Below, in pieces: positions 52,428-61,951 of a DNA stretch of 64,000 nt; positions within the stretch are counted from its first letter, which is position 1, and each line of letters begins with the position of its first letter. The notes below the pieces were generated by a model. It saw only the letters and a program-made list of their open reading frames with translations. It was not told where the DNA came from and did not search any database. The position numbers and the translations under genes are program-made. This DNA is from Flavobacteriaceae bacterium. GTDB taxonomy: Bacteria; Bacteroidota; Bacteroidia; Flavobacteriales; Flavobacteriaceae. Location of the stretch: positions 26,526 through 90,525 of the forward strand of contig JANTFW010000002.1 in assembly GCA_024763245.1 (NCBI GenBank). Reading direction: 5' to 3'.

Positions 52428-53416
52428 TGTTGTGATGTTTTAAATAAGAGATTTTTTGAGGTGTGGAACTTGTTGTTATCATCAACAATGATTACTTCAA
52501 CACCCTTTAGTTGATTAATAAAATTGATCCCTACATCAACCCCCATTACAAAAACCGAAGTGGCTAATGCATCAGCTAGTTCTGCCTTTGGGGCAAAAAC
52601 AGTAACACTTTTTACACCTGTAGTAGGATATCCCGTCTTAGGATTGATAATATGGGCATAGCGTACGCCATTAAAAAAGACATATTTTTCATAATTACCG
52701 GAAGTAACCACAGCACGATTATGTACCGGAAGCCAACTGAATACTTTTTTAGTATTTAATGGGTTTGTAATACCGACCATCCAATCTTTACCATCGGGTT
52801 GTGTACCCCAAGCATTTAAATCGCCCGAAGCATTAATAATACCTGATGTTACTCCTTTTGAAACCAATAATTCTTTTGCTTTATCGGCAGCATAACCTTT
52901 TCCAATACCACCAAAACCTATTTTCATCCCTTTTTGTAGTAAAAAAACAGTTTTATTTACCGGATCCAACACAATATTTTGATAACCAATTTTTTGGACT
53001 GATTTTTTAATACTTTCCTTTGTTGGCATTTTGGTCATACTCCCATCAAATTTCCATATTCTATCCATAGAAGCGTAAGTTATATCAAAAGCCCCATTCG
53101 TTATTTTGGCTATTTGAATACTTCTCTTAATCAATTCGAATAATTCATCATCTACTTTTACAGGCTTTATTCCTGCATTTCTTATTATTGATGAGGTTTG
53201 TGAATCAGGGTTCCAAGATGAAATTAACTGCTCTATCCTTTCTATTTCGGTAATAGCCATCTTTATAAATGCTTTTCCCCTTTCTTCTGAAGCAGCAACG
53301 ACACTTATCTCAAAGTCGCTCCCCATCAACAGCAAACGCTTTTTGTATACTTTTGATTGTGAATATCCGTGAACTGTAATCACAAAAAACAGCAAAACCA
53401 AACCTACTCGCTTCAT
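52424..53416 (-). CDS. apbE: FAD:protein FMN transferase (ApbE)
   Basis: 330 aa; MGSDFEISV, GFGGIGKGYAADKAKELL, INASGDLNAWG, ADALATSVFVMG. Confidence 0.93.
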   Translation of the reverse strand: MKRVGLVLLFFVITVHGYSQSKVYKKRLLLMGSDFEISVVAASEERGKAFIKMAITEIERIEQLISSWNPDSQTSSIIRNAGIKPVKVDDELFELIKRSIQIAKITNGAFDITYASMDRIWKFDGSMTKMPTKESIKKSVQKIGYQNIVLDPVNKTVFLLQKGMKIGFGGIGKGYAADKAKELLVSKGVTSGIINASGDLNAWGTQPDGKDWMVGITNPLNTKKVFSWLPVHNRAVVTSGNYEKYVFFNGVRYAHIINPKTGYPTTGVKSVTVFAPKAELADALATSVFVMGVDVGINFINQLKGVEVIIVDDNNKFHTSKNLLFKTSQQ

Positions 53417-53851
53417 CTATTCAAGTGATTGTAGATGAGAAATATAAGACTCCGGGCTTATATCTTTATAGCCGGTTTCTCCAAGCACTTTACCTTTACT
53501 GTCTAATAGTAATACTAATGGAAAATATCCATTGGGATTATACTGTTCTGCTATAGCTTCATTTTGCTTTGTAGCTTCTTTGGATAAGCGATTTTTCTTT
53601 TTTCTAGGAAAATCAGCTTTTACCAAAACCCAATGTTCCGATGCATAGGAGGTAAAGGCTTCCGATTCCCAAATATTCTTTTCTAATTTGATACAGGGTG
53701 CACACCAATCGGATCCGGAAAAAACGAGAATAATATGTTTATGCTCTGTTGCGGCTTGATTCTTCGCCTTTTGTAAATCTGTTTGTCAATTTTGTGACAG
53801 TCCAAGCTGTGTGAATCCCAATAAAAGGATTAAGGATAAAGAAATTTTCAT
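53417..53851 (-). pseudogene. Periplasmic thioredoxin-like protein interrupted by in-frame TGA at codon 22
   Basis: MKISLSLILLLGFTQLGLSQN-*-QTDLQKAKNQAATEHKHIILVFSGSDWCAPCIKLEKNIWESEAFTSYASEHWVLVKADFPRKKK...; stop at 53786-53788. The track only reports the distal fragment 53417..53626. Confidence 0.85.
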
Positions 53852-53982
53852 AATTAGTAGTTTAGTATATAACTCTAGAATGGTATTTTTAGTATACTTA
53901 ACAAGCCATTCTAGTCGAAGCAAAATCGTGCTCGGTTATTGAACAACAAACTTCAAATAAACCCTACCTTTCTATAAAATTT

Positions 53983-55149
53983 TTAATATTCAAAAACACC
54001 TTTTAATGATTTTATAGTGAGTTTTTTGGAATTGGAGGCCGCTACACGTCCTATAATTTGAGCGGGAACATTAAAAGATTCGCTAATTTTTATTATTTCA
54101 TTTGCCACCATTTCAGGCACATACAACTCCATTCTATGTCCCATATTAAAGACTTGATACATCTCTTTCCAATCCGTTTGCGATTCTTCTTGAATGAGTT
54201 TAAATAAAGGCGGTATTTCAAATAAATTATCTTTAATAATATGTAACTTATCTATAAAATGAAGAATTTTAGTCTGTGCGCCACCGGTACAATGTACCAT
54301 ACCGTGTATACTCGATCTTGGAATTTGCTCAAATACTTTCTTTATAATAGGCGCATAGGTACGTGTAGGCGACAATACCAATTTACCAATATCTAACGGA
54401 ATATCTTTTAGAGTGTCTGTTAGATGTTTACTTCCAGAATAAACTAGTTCATCATTTAAATCCGTATCAAAGCTTTCGGGATATTTTTGCATCAAATATT
54501 TACTAAATACATCGTGTCGAGCAGAGGTTAAGCCATTACTTCCCATTCCGGCATTATAGTTTTTTTCATACTTAGCTTGACCGTAAGAAGCCAAACCAAC
54601 AATAACATCACCAGCCTTTATACGGGCATTATCAATAACATCTTCTCTTTTAATACGAGCGATAACTGTAGAATCTACAATAATGGTTCGCACCAAGTCG
54701 CCTACATCGGCTGTTTCACCACCGGTAGCGTGAATACGTATACCATAAGCATTTAGTTCATCCAGTAATGAGGCTGTCTCATTGATGAGTGCTTCTATTA
54801 CCTGTCCCGGAATTTTACGCTTATTACGTCCAATTGTGGACGACAAAAGAATGGAATCCGTTACTCCAACACATAATAAATCGTCAACATTCATAATTAA
54901 AGCATCTTGAGCAATCCCTTTCCATACCGACAAATCTCCGGTTTCTTTCCAATAGATATAGGCCAAAGAAGATTTCGTTCCGGCACCATCGGCATGCATC
55001 ACTAAGCAATACGTATCATCATTTGTTAAATAATCCGGCACTATTTTACAAAAAGCCTTAGGGAACAAACCTTTATCTATATTCTTTATAGCCAAATGAA
55101 CATCATCTTTTGTAGCAGATACTCCTCTTTGATTATACCGGTCTGACAT
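53983..55149 (-). CDS. purM: Phosphoribosylformylglycinamidine cyclo-ligase (AIR synthase) family
   Basis: 388 aa; MHADGAGTKSSLAYIYWKETGD, ATGGETADVGDLVRT, GMVHCTGGAQTKIL. Confidence 0.87.
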   Translation of the reverse strand: MSDRYNQRGVSATKDDVHLAIKNIDKGLFPKAFCKIVPDYLTNDDTYCLVMHADGAGTKSSLAYIYWKETGDLSVWKGIAQDALIMNVDDLLCVGVTDSILLSSTIGRNKRKIPGQVIEALINETASLLDELNAYGIRIHATGGETADVGDLVRTIIVDSTVIARIKREDVIDNARIKAGDVIVGLASYGQAKYEKNYNAGMGSNGLTSARHDVFSKYLMQKYPESFDTDLNDELVYSGSKHLTDTLKDIPLDIGKLVLSPTRTYAPIIKKVFEQIPRSSIHGMVHCTGGAQTKILHFIDKLHIIKDNLFEIPPLFKLIQEESQTDWKEMYQVFNMGHRMELYVPEMVANEIIKISESFNVPAQIIGRVAASNSKKLTIKSLKGVFEY

Positions 55150-55165
55150 ATATTATAGGTTAGCG

Positions 55166-56245
55166 TTAGTCTTCTTGTTTTCCATACATTTTGTCATAAT
55201 AGGCTTGATAGGCTCCTGAGGTCACATTTTTTAGCCAATTGGTATTGTCTAAATACCAATCTACGGTTTTTGACAATCCTTGTTCAAAGGTCATTTCCGG
55301 ATACCAACCCAATTCATCTTGAATCTTAGAGGCATCAATCGCATAACGCTTATCGTGTCCTGCTCTATCTTTTACAAAAGTTATCAGTTTAGAAGCGGTA
55401 CCTTTAGGACGCCCTAATTTAAGATCCAATTGTTCACAGAGCAGATGAATCAAATCAATATTGGTCCACTCGTTCAAGCCACCAATATTATAGGTTTCAC
55501 CTATTTTACCTTTATGAAAAACGGTATCAATAGCTTTAGCGTGATCGGTCACATAAAGCCAATCTCGCGTATATTGCCCATCGCCATAAACCGGTAATTC
55601 CTTGTTATTTTGTATGTTATGTATAAAAAGCGGAATTAATTTTTCCGGAAATTGATTGGGGCCATAATTATTAGAACAATTGGTAATTTTATAAGGCAAA
55701 CCATAGGTATTTGCATAGGCTCTAACCATCTGATCGGACGCTGCTTTAGAAGCCGCATAAGGCGATTGTGGATCATAGGCTGTCGTTTCTTTAAACAAAC
55801 CCGTTTTGCCTAAAGAACCATACACCTCATCGGTTGAAATATGGAGAAATTGTTTGCCCTCGAAGTGGTTTATCCATATTCTTTTAAAAGCATTTAACAA
55901 ATTAGCCGTTCCCAACACATTGGTTTCGATAAAATCATTGGGGTTAGTTATGGATCGATCTACATGACTTTCAGCCGCTAAGTGAATAACGACATCAAAC
56001 CTATAATAGTCAAAAAGTTCATCAATAAATGGAATATCTTTGATATCCCCTTTAATAAATGTATAATTGTCTTCTTTAGCAACATCTTTTAGGTTCTCTA
56101 AATTACCGGCATAGGTCAGTGCATCTAAATTATAAACATGATACGCTGGGTAGTTCGTTACAAAATGACGCACTACGTGAGAACCTATAAATCCGGCACC
56201 TCCGGTAATTAGCAGGTTTAAAGTGTTCGGTTTTTTATCTTTCAT
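55166..56245 (-). CDS. rfbB: dTDP-glucose 4,6-dehydratase
   Basis: 359 aa; LLITGGAGFIGSHVVRHF, HLAAESHVDRSI, YAASKAASDQMVRAY, NCSNNYGPNQFPEKLIPLFI. Confidence 0.95.
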   Translation of the reverse strand: MKDKKPNTLNLLITGGAGFIGSHVVRHFVTNYPAYHVYNLDALTYAGNLENLKDVAKEDNYTFIKGDIKDIPFIDELFDYYRFDVVIHLAAESHVDRSITNPNDFIETNVLGTANLLNAFKRIWINHFEGKQFLHISTDEVYGSLGKTGLFKETTAYDPQSPYAASKAASDQMVRAYANTYGLPYKITNCSNNYGPNQFPEKLIPLFIHNIQNNKELPVYGDGQYTRDWLYVTDHAKAIDTVFHKGKIGETYNIGGLNEWTNIDLIHLLCEQLDLKLGRPKGTASKLITFVKDRAGHDKRYAIDASKIQDELGWYPEMTFEQGLSKTVDWYLDNTNWLKNVTSGAYQAYYDKMYGKQED

Positions 56246-56372
56246 ATCATCAGGTATTCTTAAAAAAACACATTATCATAATGCTTAATCTTTCGTCCAC
56301 AAACTTAACAAAAACAATTGTAATTCACACTGATTCTGTTGAAGTTAATCGAATTGAGATCCTTAAAAAAAA

Positions 56373-56408
56373 TAAAAAAAGGCAACACTTATACATGTTA
56401 CCTTTTAA
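56373..56408 (-). terminator. Terminator downstream of sppA
   Basis: Minus strand AAAAGGTAACAtgtataagTGTTGCCTTTTTTT. Confidence 0.8.
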
Positions 56409-56428
56409 TACAGTAATAAGATATCTAT

Positions 56429-58195
56429 TTATTTAATTACTAAGGTGTAAGGCATTCTGGCTTGAGCACCTCTCATTTTGGCAAAATGTTGTAGTTCTTT
56501 GTAGAGTTTATAATTTTCTACTCCAACCTCTTCAATGATTAATTCTTCTTTAGATTGCATAAAAGGATTGGCTTTAAAAGCATCTTTTATATCTTTTTTG
56601 TAACGTGGATACTCCGTTGTTTTATAGTCCGTAACCTTAGCCAAACTTGCCGCGTATACCACTGCATCGTCCAAATTACCCAATTCGTCTACCAAACCCT
56701 TTTCTATGGCCTCTTTTCCAGTCCACACACGACCTTGTGCAATAGCATCTACTTGATCAAATGATAAATTACGCCCTTCGGAAACATGACTAACAAAGGT
56801 TTTATAAATATCATCAATACTTCCTTTTACATAGGTTTTAAATTCATCGGTAATGGGTTCAAAAACGCTATAAGAAGGGCCTTTATTTGTGGCTACCTGT
56901 TCGGCATTTATTCCCATTCTTCCGGCAGCTACACTAAAATTAGGAATAGCACCAAAAACACCAATAGAACCGGTAATCGTAGTAGGTTCCGCATAGATTT
57001 TATCGGCATTACAAGCAATATAATAACCACCCGATGCCGCAAGATTCCCCATTGAAACCACTATGGGTTTCTCTTTTTTTAGTAGTTCTATTTCTCTCCA
57101 AATTAGATCGGAAGCAAGGGCACTACCACCGGGCGAATTAATACGTAAAACTACGGCCTTAATTTTTTTATCTTTTCGGATTTTTTTAAGTGCTTTATTA
57201 ATAGCTTCTTGACCAATATAATTTTCATCGCCTTTACCATACATTATCTCACCTTGCGCATATAAAATAGCGATTTTATCAGATGCTGAAGATTTAATAC
57301 GACCTTTACCTGTTTTGATATAATCTTGAAGGCTCACTTTATGTAATTTTTTATCGGAATCTATTTCTGTTAAGGCCTTTAGTTTATCCACATATTGGTC
57401 GAGATAAATAGCGCCATCAACCATTCCGTTTTCTACAGATAGTTTAGCATTTCTCGTCCCTAAATTATCCGCAATATCATTGAGTTCGGCAAGTGTTTTA
57501 TGGCGACTTTTTGCAATATCATCTAAAAACTCACCCCAAATAGAGTTTAAAAAAGATTCTGTTTGTTCTCTATTGGCTTCGCTCATTTCGTTTTCTAGAA
57601 AACCTTCCATGGCACTTTTGTATTTTCCATGTCTAATCACCTCCATCTTGACACCATATTTATCTTGAAAATCTTTGAAATACATACGTTCGGAAGATAG
57701 CCCATGAAAATCTAATACACCTACAGGATTCACAAAAATGGAATCGGCTACAGAGCTTAAGAAATAATTCTTTTGTGAATAAATATCAGAATAGGCCATA
57801 ATAAATTTTCCGGATTCTTTAAAATCAAGTAATTTATCACGTAGCGTTTGCAGCTGTGCTATACCGGCATCCAATCCCAAGACTTCAATACTAATTCCTT
57901 TAATCTTATCGTCTGTCTTAGCATTCTCTATTGCATTAATCATTTTGGTCAATGCCATTTTAGCATCATCCTCTCCTAATATTTTTTCAAACGGATTATC
58001 GCTTTTTGGGGCATAATCTTTAATTTTTGCCTTTAAGTTCAAGGTTAAAACCGTATTATTTTCAACTTCAACTTTTTTATTGTCATCAAAGGACGATCCC
58101 ATTGCACTCCCAATAGCTATAAAAATCATCAGAAGTAAAAACAGCCCAATAATAGTTCCTAATATTGCGGCAAATAGATTGCGTAAAAATTTCAT
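56429..58195 (-). CDS. sppA: Signal peptide peptidase SppA, 67K type
   Basis: 588 aa; AVVLRINSPGGSALASDLIWREIELLKKEKPIVVSMGNLAASGGYYIACNADKIYAEPTTITGSIGVFG. Confidence 0.96.
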   Translation of the reverse strand: MKFLRNLFAAILGTIIGLFLLLMIFIAIGSAMGSSFDDNKKVEVENNTVLTLNLKAKIKDYAPKSDNPFEKILGEDDAKMALTKMINAIENAKTDDKIKGISIEVLGLDAGIAQLQTLRDKLLDFKESGKFIMAYSDIYSQKNYFLSSVADSIFVNPVGVLDFHGLSSERMYFKDFQDKYGVKMEVIRHGKYKSAMEGFLENEMSEANREQTESFLNSIWGEFLDDIAKSRHKTLAELNDIADNLGTRNAKLSVENGMVDGAIYLDQYVDKLKALTEIDSDKKLHKVSLQDYIKTGKGRIKSSASDKIAILYAQGEIMYGKGDENYIGQEAINKALKKIRKDKKIKAVVLRINSPGGSALASDLIWREIELLKKEKPIVVSMGNLAASGGYYIACNADKIYAEPTTITGSIGVFGAIPNFSVAAGRMGINAEQVATNKGPSYSVFEPITDEFKTYVKGSIDDIYKTFVSHVSEGRNLSFDQVDAIAQGRVWTGKEAIEKGLVDELGNLDDAVVYAASLAKVTDYKTTEYPRYKKDIKDAFKANPFMQSKEELIIEEVGVENYKLYKELQHFAKMRGAQARMPYTLVIK

Positions 58196-58341
58196 TTTTT
58201 TAGATTTATTATTACTTTTTAATAGGTAGCAAAAGTAGAAGAATTGTTACAACTTTTTACAATAGTATTATATTATGATTTTAAATCAAGAGATTCGTTT
58301 AAGGTGTACAAATAGGGTAAGTTAGATTGTATAAGAAGCTA

Positions 58342-59091
58342 CTATCTCCAACGCTTAAATTGATTTTTCTGATAATATAACATTAATAGATACCCAATAA
58401 GCGCACCGCCCACATGGGCAAAATGGGCAATATTCCCCCCTCCAAAAGAGCCAAATATAGAAAATCCGGTGACTCCTGAAAATAAATCTAAAGCTACTAA
58501 TCCCGGGATGAAATATTTTGCCTTTACGGGTACCGGAACAAAGATTAACATTAATTCTACATCTGGAAATTTAAAGGCAAAGGCCACCAAAATACCGTAA
58601 ATAGCACCGGATGCACCCACTGCCGAAGAATAATAAATAGCATAAAACTCATTCATCTTTGCTTCAGACACAACACTTTGAACTGCTGTATCGTATTTTC
58701 CTGTTACTAATATATCTTGAATACTTGAATTATCGAGTCCAAAAGCTATTAGTTTTTCAAAAATGGTATGGAACTGATAATAATTGGCCAAAGTATAAAG
58801 TAATCCGGCTCCCAGCCCTGCCGCAAAATAAAAGAATAAAAATTTATTTCTACCCCAAATAGATTCCAAAGGGCTTCCAAAAGCCCAAAGTGCATACATA
58901 TTAAACAGAATATGCATAACACCACCATGCATAAACATGCTAGTTACAAATTGCCATATACCAAAATTGGGATTGCCCGGATAAAATAATGCTAAAGCAT
59001 CGTATAAGGGCTTGCCAATTAGCAAACTAGCCATAAAAAATAACACATTAATAATAATTAAGTGTTTTACGGTTTCTGTTATTCGCATCAT
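58342..59091 (-). CDS. Rhomboid family intramembrane serine protease
   Basis: 249 aa; MFMHGGVMHILFNMYALWAFG, SSAVGASGAIYGIL, HFAHVGGALIGYLL. Confidence 0.94.
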   Translation of the reverse strand: MMRITETVKHLIIINVLFFMASLLIGKPLYDALALFYPGNPNFGIWQFVTSMFMHGGVMHILFNMYALWAFGSPLESIWGRNKFLFFYFAAGLGAGLLYTLANYYQFHTIFEKLIAFGLDNSSIQDILVTGKYDTAVQSVVSEAKMNEFYAIYYSSAVGASGAIYGILVAFAFKFPDVELMLIFVPVPVKAKYFIPGLVALDLFSGVTGFSIFGSFGGGNIAHFAHVGGALIGYLLMLYYQKNQFKRWR

Positions 59092-60884
59092 AATCGTTGA
59101 TCTATTTCGTTACTAGTTATGGTCGTAAAACAAGGCAACCCAAAGGGCGATAATTGTGGTTCTTTGCAATTAAACAATGTATTTACCAAATCTTCTTGTT
59201 CCGTTGCCGAAAGAGGTTGCCCCACCCGAACTGCCATACTTTTGGCTAAAGTTTTGGCGATAAAATCTACCGGACTAAAATTAGCATCGGGTAAGTCTTC
59301 TTTATCAATAGCAATAATATTTTCTAATACACCCATCACTTTTTGCTCATCAATGGCAGTTGGCACTCCGGTTAAGGTTACCGATTCCTTAGAAATGGCA
59401 CCAAATTGAAAGCCACTACTTTCAAGATCGTCCTTTAGCTCCAACAATAACTGGATATCCGTTTTATCAAATTGCAGTTGCATCGGAAATAAAAGCTGTT
59501 GTGTCGAAGGCTCTCCTAGGGTCATTTTAGTTAAAAATTCTTCGTATAAAATACGTTGATGTGCTCTGTTTTGATGGATAAATACCATTCCGGACTTAAT
59601 CGTACTCACAATGTATTTGTGCTGCAATTGCTGCGTTATGGATTTGGCTGTGGTACTTGTATCTTGAAACAAATCTTGTGTACTGTTTTCTGTATCAGAA
59701 TGTATAGGCTCAATATGCGTTTTCTGATCTTTTGCCTCGGTATACAAAGCCTCCCAACTCGCTGTTTTTTTATGTTGAAAAGGGTTAAAATTACGGTCTA
59801 CTTTTACCTCCGGTTCTTTGTCTGGTTGCTTATCTTTATAACTATACGGTGTATCCATATTGGGATCTCTGTTAAAATCCAGTACAGGTGCCACATTGTA
59901 CTGCCCCAAACTGTGTTTTACTGTAGCCCTAATAATAGCGTACAATTCTTGTTCATTGGTAAATTTAATTTCTGTTTTGGTAGGATGGATATTGATATCA
60001 ATACTTTCGGCAGGGACTTCTAAAAACAAAAAATAGGTCGGATGATGTGCGTGGGTTATCAAGCCTTCGAAAGCCGTTTTAACGGCATGGTTTAAATAGG
60101 GCGATTTAATAAATCGATGATTGACAAAGAAAAACTGTTCCCCTCTTTTTTTCTTTGCAAATTCAGGTTTTGCAATAAATCCTTCTATATTTACAAGGTC
60201 TGTTTCTTCCAGAATAGGCACCAATTTTTCGTTCATTTTTTTTCCAAAAATACCAACAATACGTTTTTTAAGATTGGATTGAGGTAAATGATACACCTCA
60301 TTTTCATTATGGTACATAAAAAATGAGATAGCAGGATGCGCCAGTGCTACGCGTTGCAGTTCATCTATTATATGTCGTATTTCTACTTTATCTGATTTTA
60401 GGAAATTTCGTCTCGCCGGTACATTGTAAAAAAGATTCTTTACGGCAATACTGGTACCTTTAGGAGATCCAATAGGTTCCTGACTCATGACCTTACTCCC
60501 TTCGATAGTAATTTTAGTACCAAAAGCCGTATTTTCTTGCTTTGTTTTAAGCTCTACTTGTGCTATGGCTGCAATAGAAGCTAGTGCCTCTCCCCTAAAG
60601 CCCTTAGTTTGAATATGAAATAAATCAGCCGCTTTTCTAATTTTAGATGTTGCATGTCGTTCAAAACTTAGACGTGCATCGGTGGCACTCATACCTATAC
60701 CATTATCAATAACCTGAATAAGGGTTTTACCGGAATCTTTAATCAGTAATTTAATACTATCGGCTTGGGCATCAATGGCATTTTCAAGTAATTCTTTGAC
60801 AACAGACGCCGGTCTTTGTACCACTTCGCCGGCAGCAATCTGATTGGCTACATGATCCGGTAATAATTGAATTACATCTGACAT
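59088..60884 (-). CDS. mutL: DNA mismatch repair protein MutL
   Basis: 598 aa; IAAGEVVQRPASVVKELLENAIDAQA, GFRGEALASIAAIA, VPARRNFLKS. Confidence 0.97.
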   Translation of the reverse strand: MSDVIQLLPDHVANQIAAGEVVQRPASVVKELLENAIDAQADSIKLLIKDSGKTLIQVIDNGIGMSATDARLSFERHATSKIRKAADLFHIQTKGFRGEALASIAAIAQVELKTKQENTAFGTKITIEGSKVMSQEPIGSPKGTSIAVKNLFYNVPARRNFLKSDKVEIRHIIDELQRVALAHPAISFFMYHNENEVYHLPQSNLKKRIVGIFGKKMNEKLVPILEETDLVNIEGFIAKPEFAKKKRGEQFFFVNHRFIKSPYLNHAVKTAFEGLITHAHHPTYFLFLEVPAESIDINIHPTKTEIKFTNEQELYAIIRATVKHSLGQYNVAPVLDFNRDPNMDTPYSYKDKQPDKEPEVKVDRNFNPFQHKKTASWEALYTEAKDQKTHIEPIHSDTENSTQDLFQDTSTTAKSITQQLQHKYIVSTIKSGMVFIHQNRAHQRILYEEFLTKMTLGEPSTQQLLFPMQLQFDKTDIQLLLELKDDLESSGFQFGAISKESVTLTGVPTAIDEQKVMGVLENIIAIDKEDLPDANFSPVDFIAKTLAKSMAVRVGQPLSATEQEDLVNTLFNCKEPQLSPFGLPCFTTITSNEIDQRL

Positions 60885-60901
60885 TTGAAACCTTATCTAA
60901 A

Positions 60902-61186
60902 TTATTTATGAGTAAATATGGACAAATCAAAATCTATGATATATAAAAAGACTAAAACCAAAATAGCAATAATAATTAGAAGGGTCTTATTCACCCGTCC
61001 ATCAAAGTTTTTAAGATCTTGGAAGGCATTTTGAAATCGGTTACGAATACTGGGAAGTCGATCAGAGTGTTGACGGTATTCTTCAAATTTATGTTTCATT
61101 TCAAAGGGACTACCCTCTCCGTCGTGTTTAAAAAACCGAGGTTTATAATCGAATGTTTTGTTGGTATGTTTTTTAAAAAATTGCAC
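60902..61186 (-). CDS. Conserved small membrane protein of unknown function
   Basis: 94 aa; charged N-terminus and one C-terminal TM segment (TLLIIIAILVLVFLYIIDF); in line with mutL. Confidence 0.7.
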   Translation of the reverse strand: MQFFKKHTNKTFDYKPRFFKHDGEGSPFEMKHKFEEYRQHSDRLPSIRNRFQNAFQDLKNFDGRVNKTLLIIIAILVLVFLYIIDFDLSIFTHK

Positions 61187-61306
61187 GGATTTTAATAATC
61201 TATTGGTCGCAAATGTACAGAAAACAACAGGATAAAAAATATTTTTTTTACTGATTATTTGTTAAAAAAGAAACGAAACAACAAAAGAAAAGGGCAACCA
61301 CATTCG

Positions 61307-61765
61307 TCAATCCACAATGTATATGGGAATCATATATGTACTGGTAACCTTAAGATTGTGTTTTTTGGCAGGTTCTAATTGAGGTAAGTTTGCTAAACTC
61401 TGATTGATAACGTCTTCTAACTCCGGTAAATACTCTTTAATTTTATTAAAATTTTCTAACTTAACCAAAGAAGCCTTTCCATCTTTATCAATCTTAACAT
61501 GAATAATAATTGCGGTTGACATAGGAATTGGCGAAGTCAACTCATTTACGTCTAACTCTCCCTGAATAAACTTTGACAATGTTTCTTCAAAACACTTTTT
61601 CTGAAAATCAGGTGTAGCCAAACTATCGCAGGACGGAAACTGAGGATACTCATCCACGCTATTAAAATCAATACGATCTGTTTTATTTTGAGTGAATTCT
61701 TCAATAAATTGACATGACGAAACAGCCATCGCAAAGAAAAGTAAATAAGCAAGGATTCTTGTCAT
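61307..61765 (-). CDS. Lipoprotein with TonB-C-terminal-like domain
   Basis: 152 aa; lipobox-like AVSSC; STAIIIHVKIDKDGKASLVKLENFNKIKEYLPELEDVINQSLANLPQLEPAKKHNLKVTSTYMIPIYIV. Confidence 0.72.
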   Translation of the reverse strand: MTRILAYLLFFAMAVSSCQFIEEFTQNKTDRIDFNSVDEYPQFPSCDSLATPDFQKKCFEETLSKFIQGELDVNELTSPIPMSTAIIIHVKIDKDGKASLVKLENFNKIKEYLPELEDVINQSLANLPQLEPAKKHNLKVTSTYMIPIYIVD

Positions 61766-61891
61766 AATAATGATGAAAAATGATGCTCCAAATGTACAAA
61801 ATTATTCCAAAAAAAAACACTAGCCCATAATTCCACCCCTTAAGTATAAATTTTCATAAAAATCCACTACAAAAATGCCAAAAAAAATATG

Positions 61892-61921
61892 TAAGTTTGC
61901 AGCCCCGATATTAGTCGGGCT
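61892..61921 (+). promoter_or_regulatory. secDF -7 element followed by a short 5' UTR hairpin
   Basis: TAAGTTTG (61892-61899), then AGCCCCGA (61901-61908)/TCGGGCT (61915-61921). Confidence 0.55.
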
Positions 61922-61951
61922 GAATTGATATTTGAACAAACCAAATAAACT

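Noticed and set aside
59556-60023. 155-aa plus-strand ORF
   Set aside because: Antisense to mutL with no plausible domain.
60902-61186. Riboflavin synthase beta subunit assignment for the 94-aa protein
   Set aside because: I recall similar proteins carrying that label, but the sequence is a small single-TM protein lacking any lumazine/riboflavin synthase motif.
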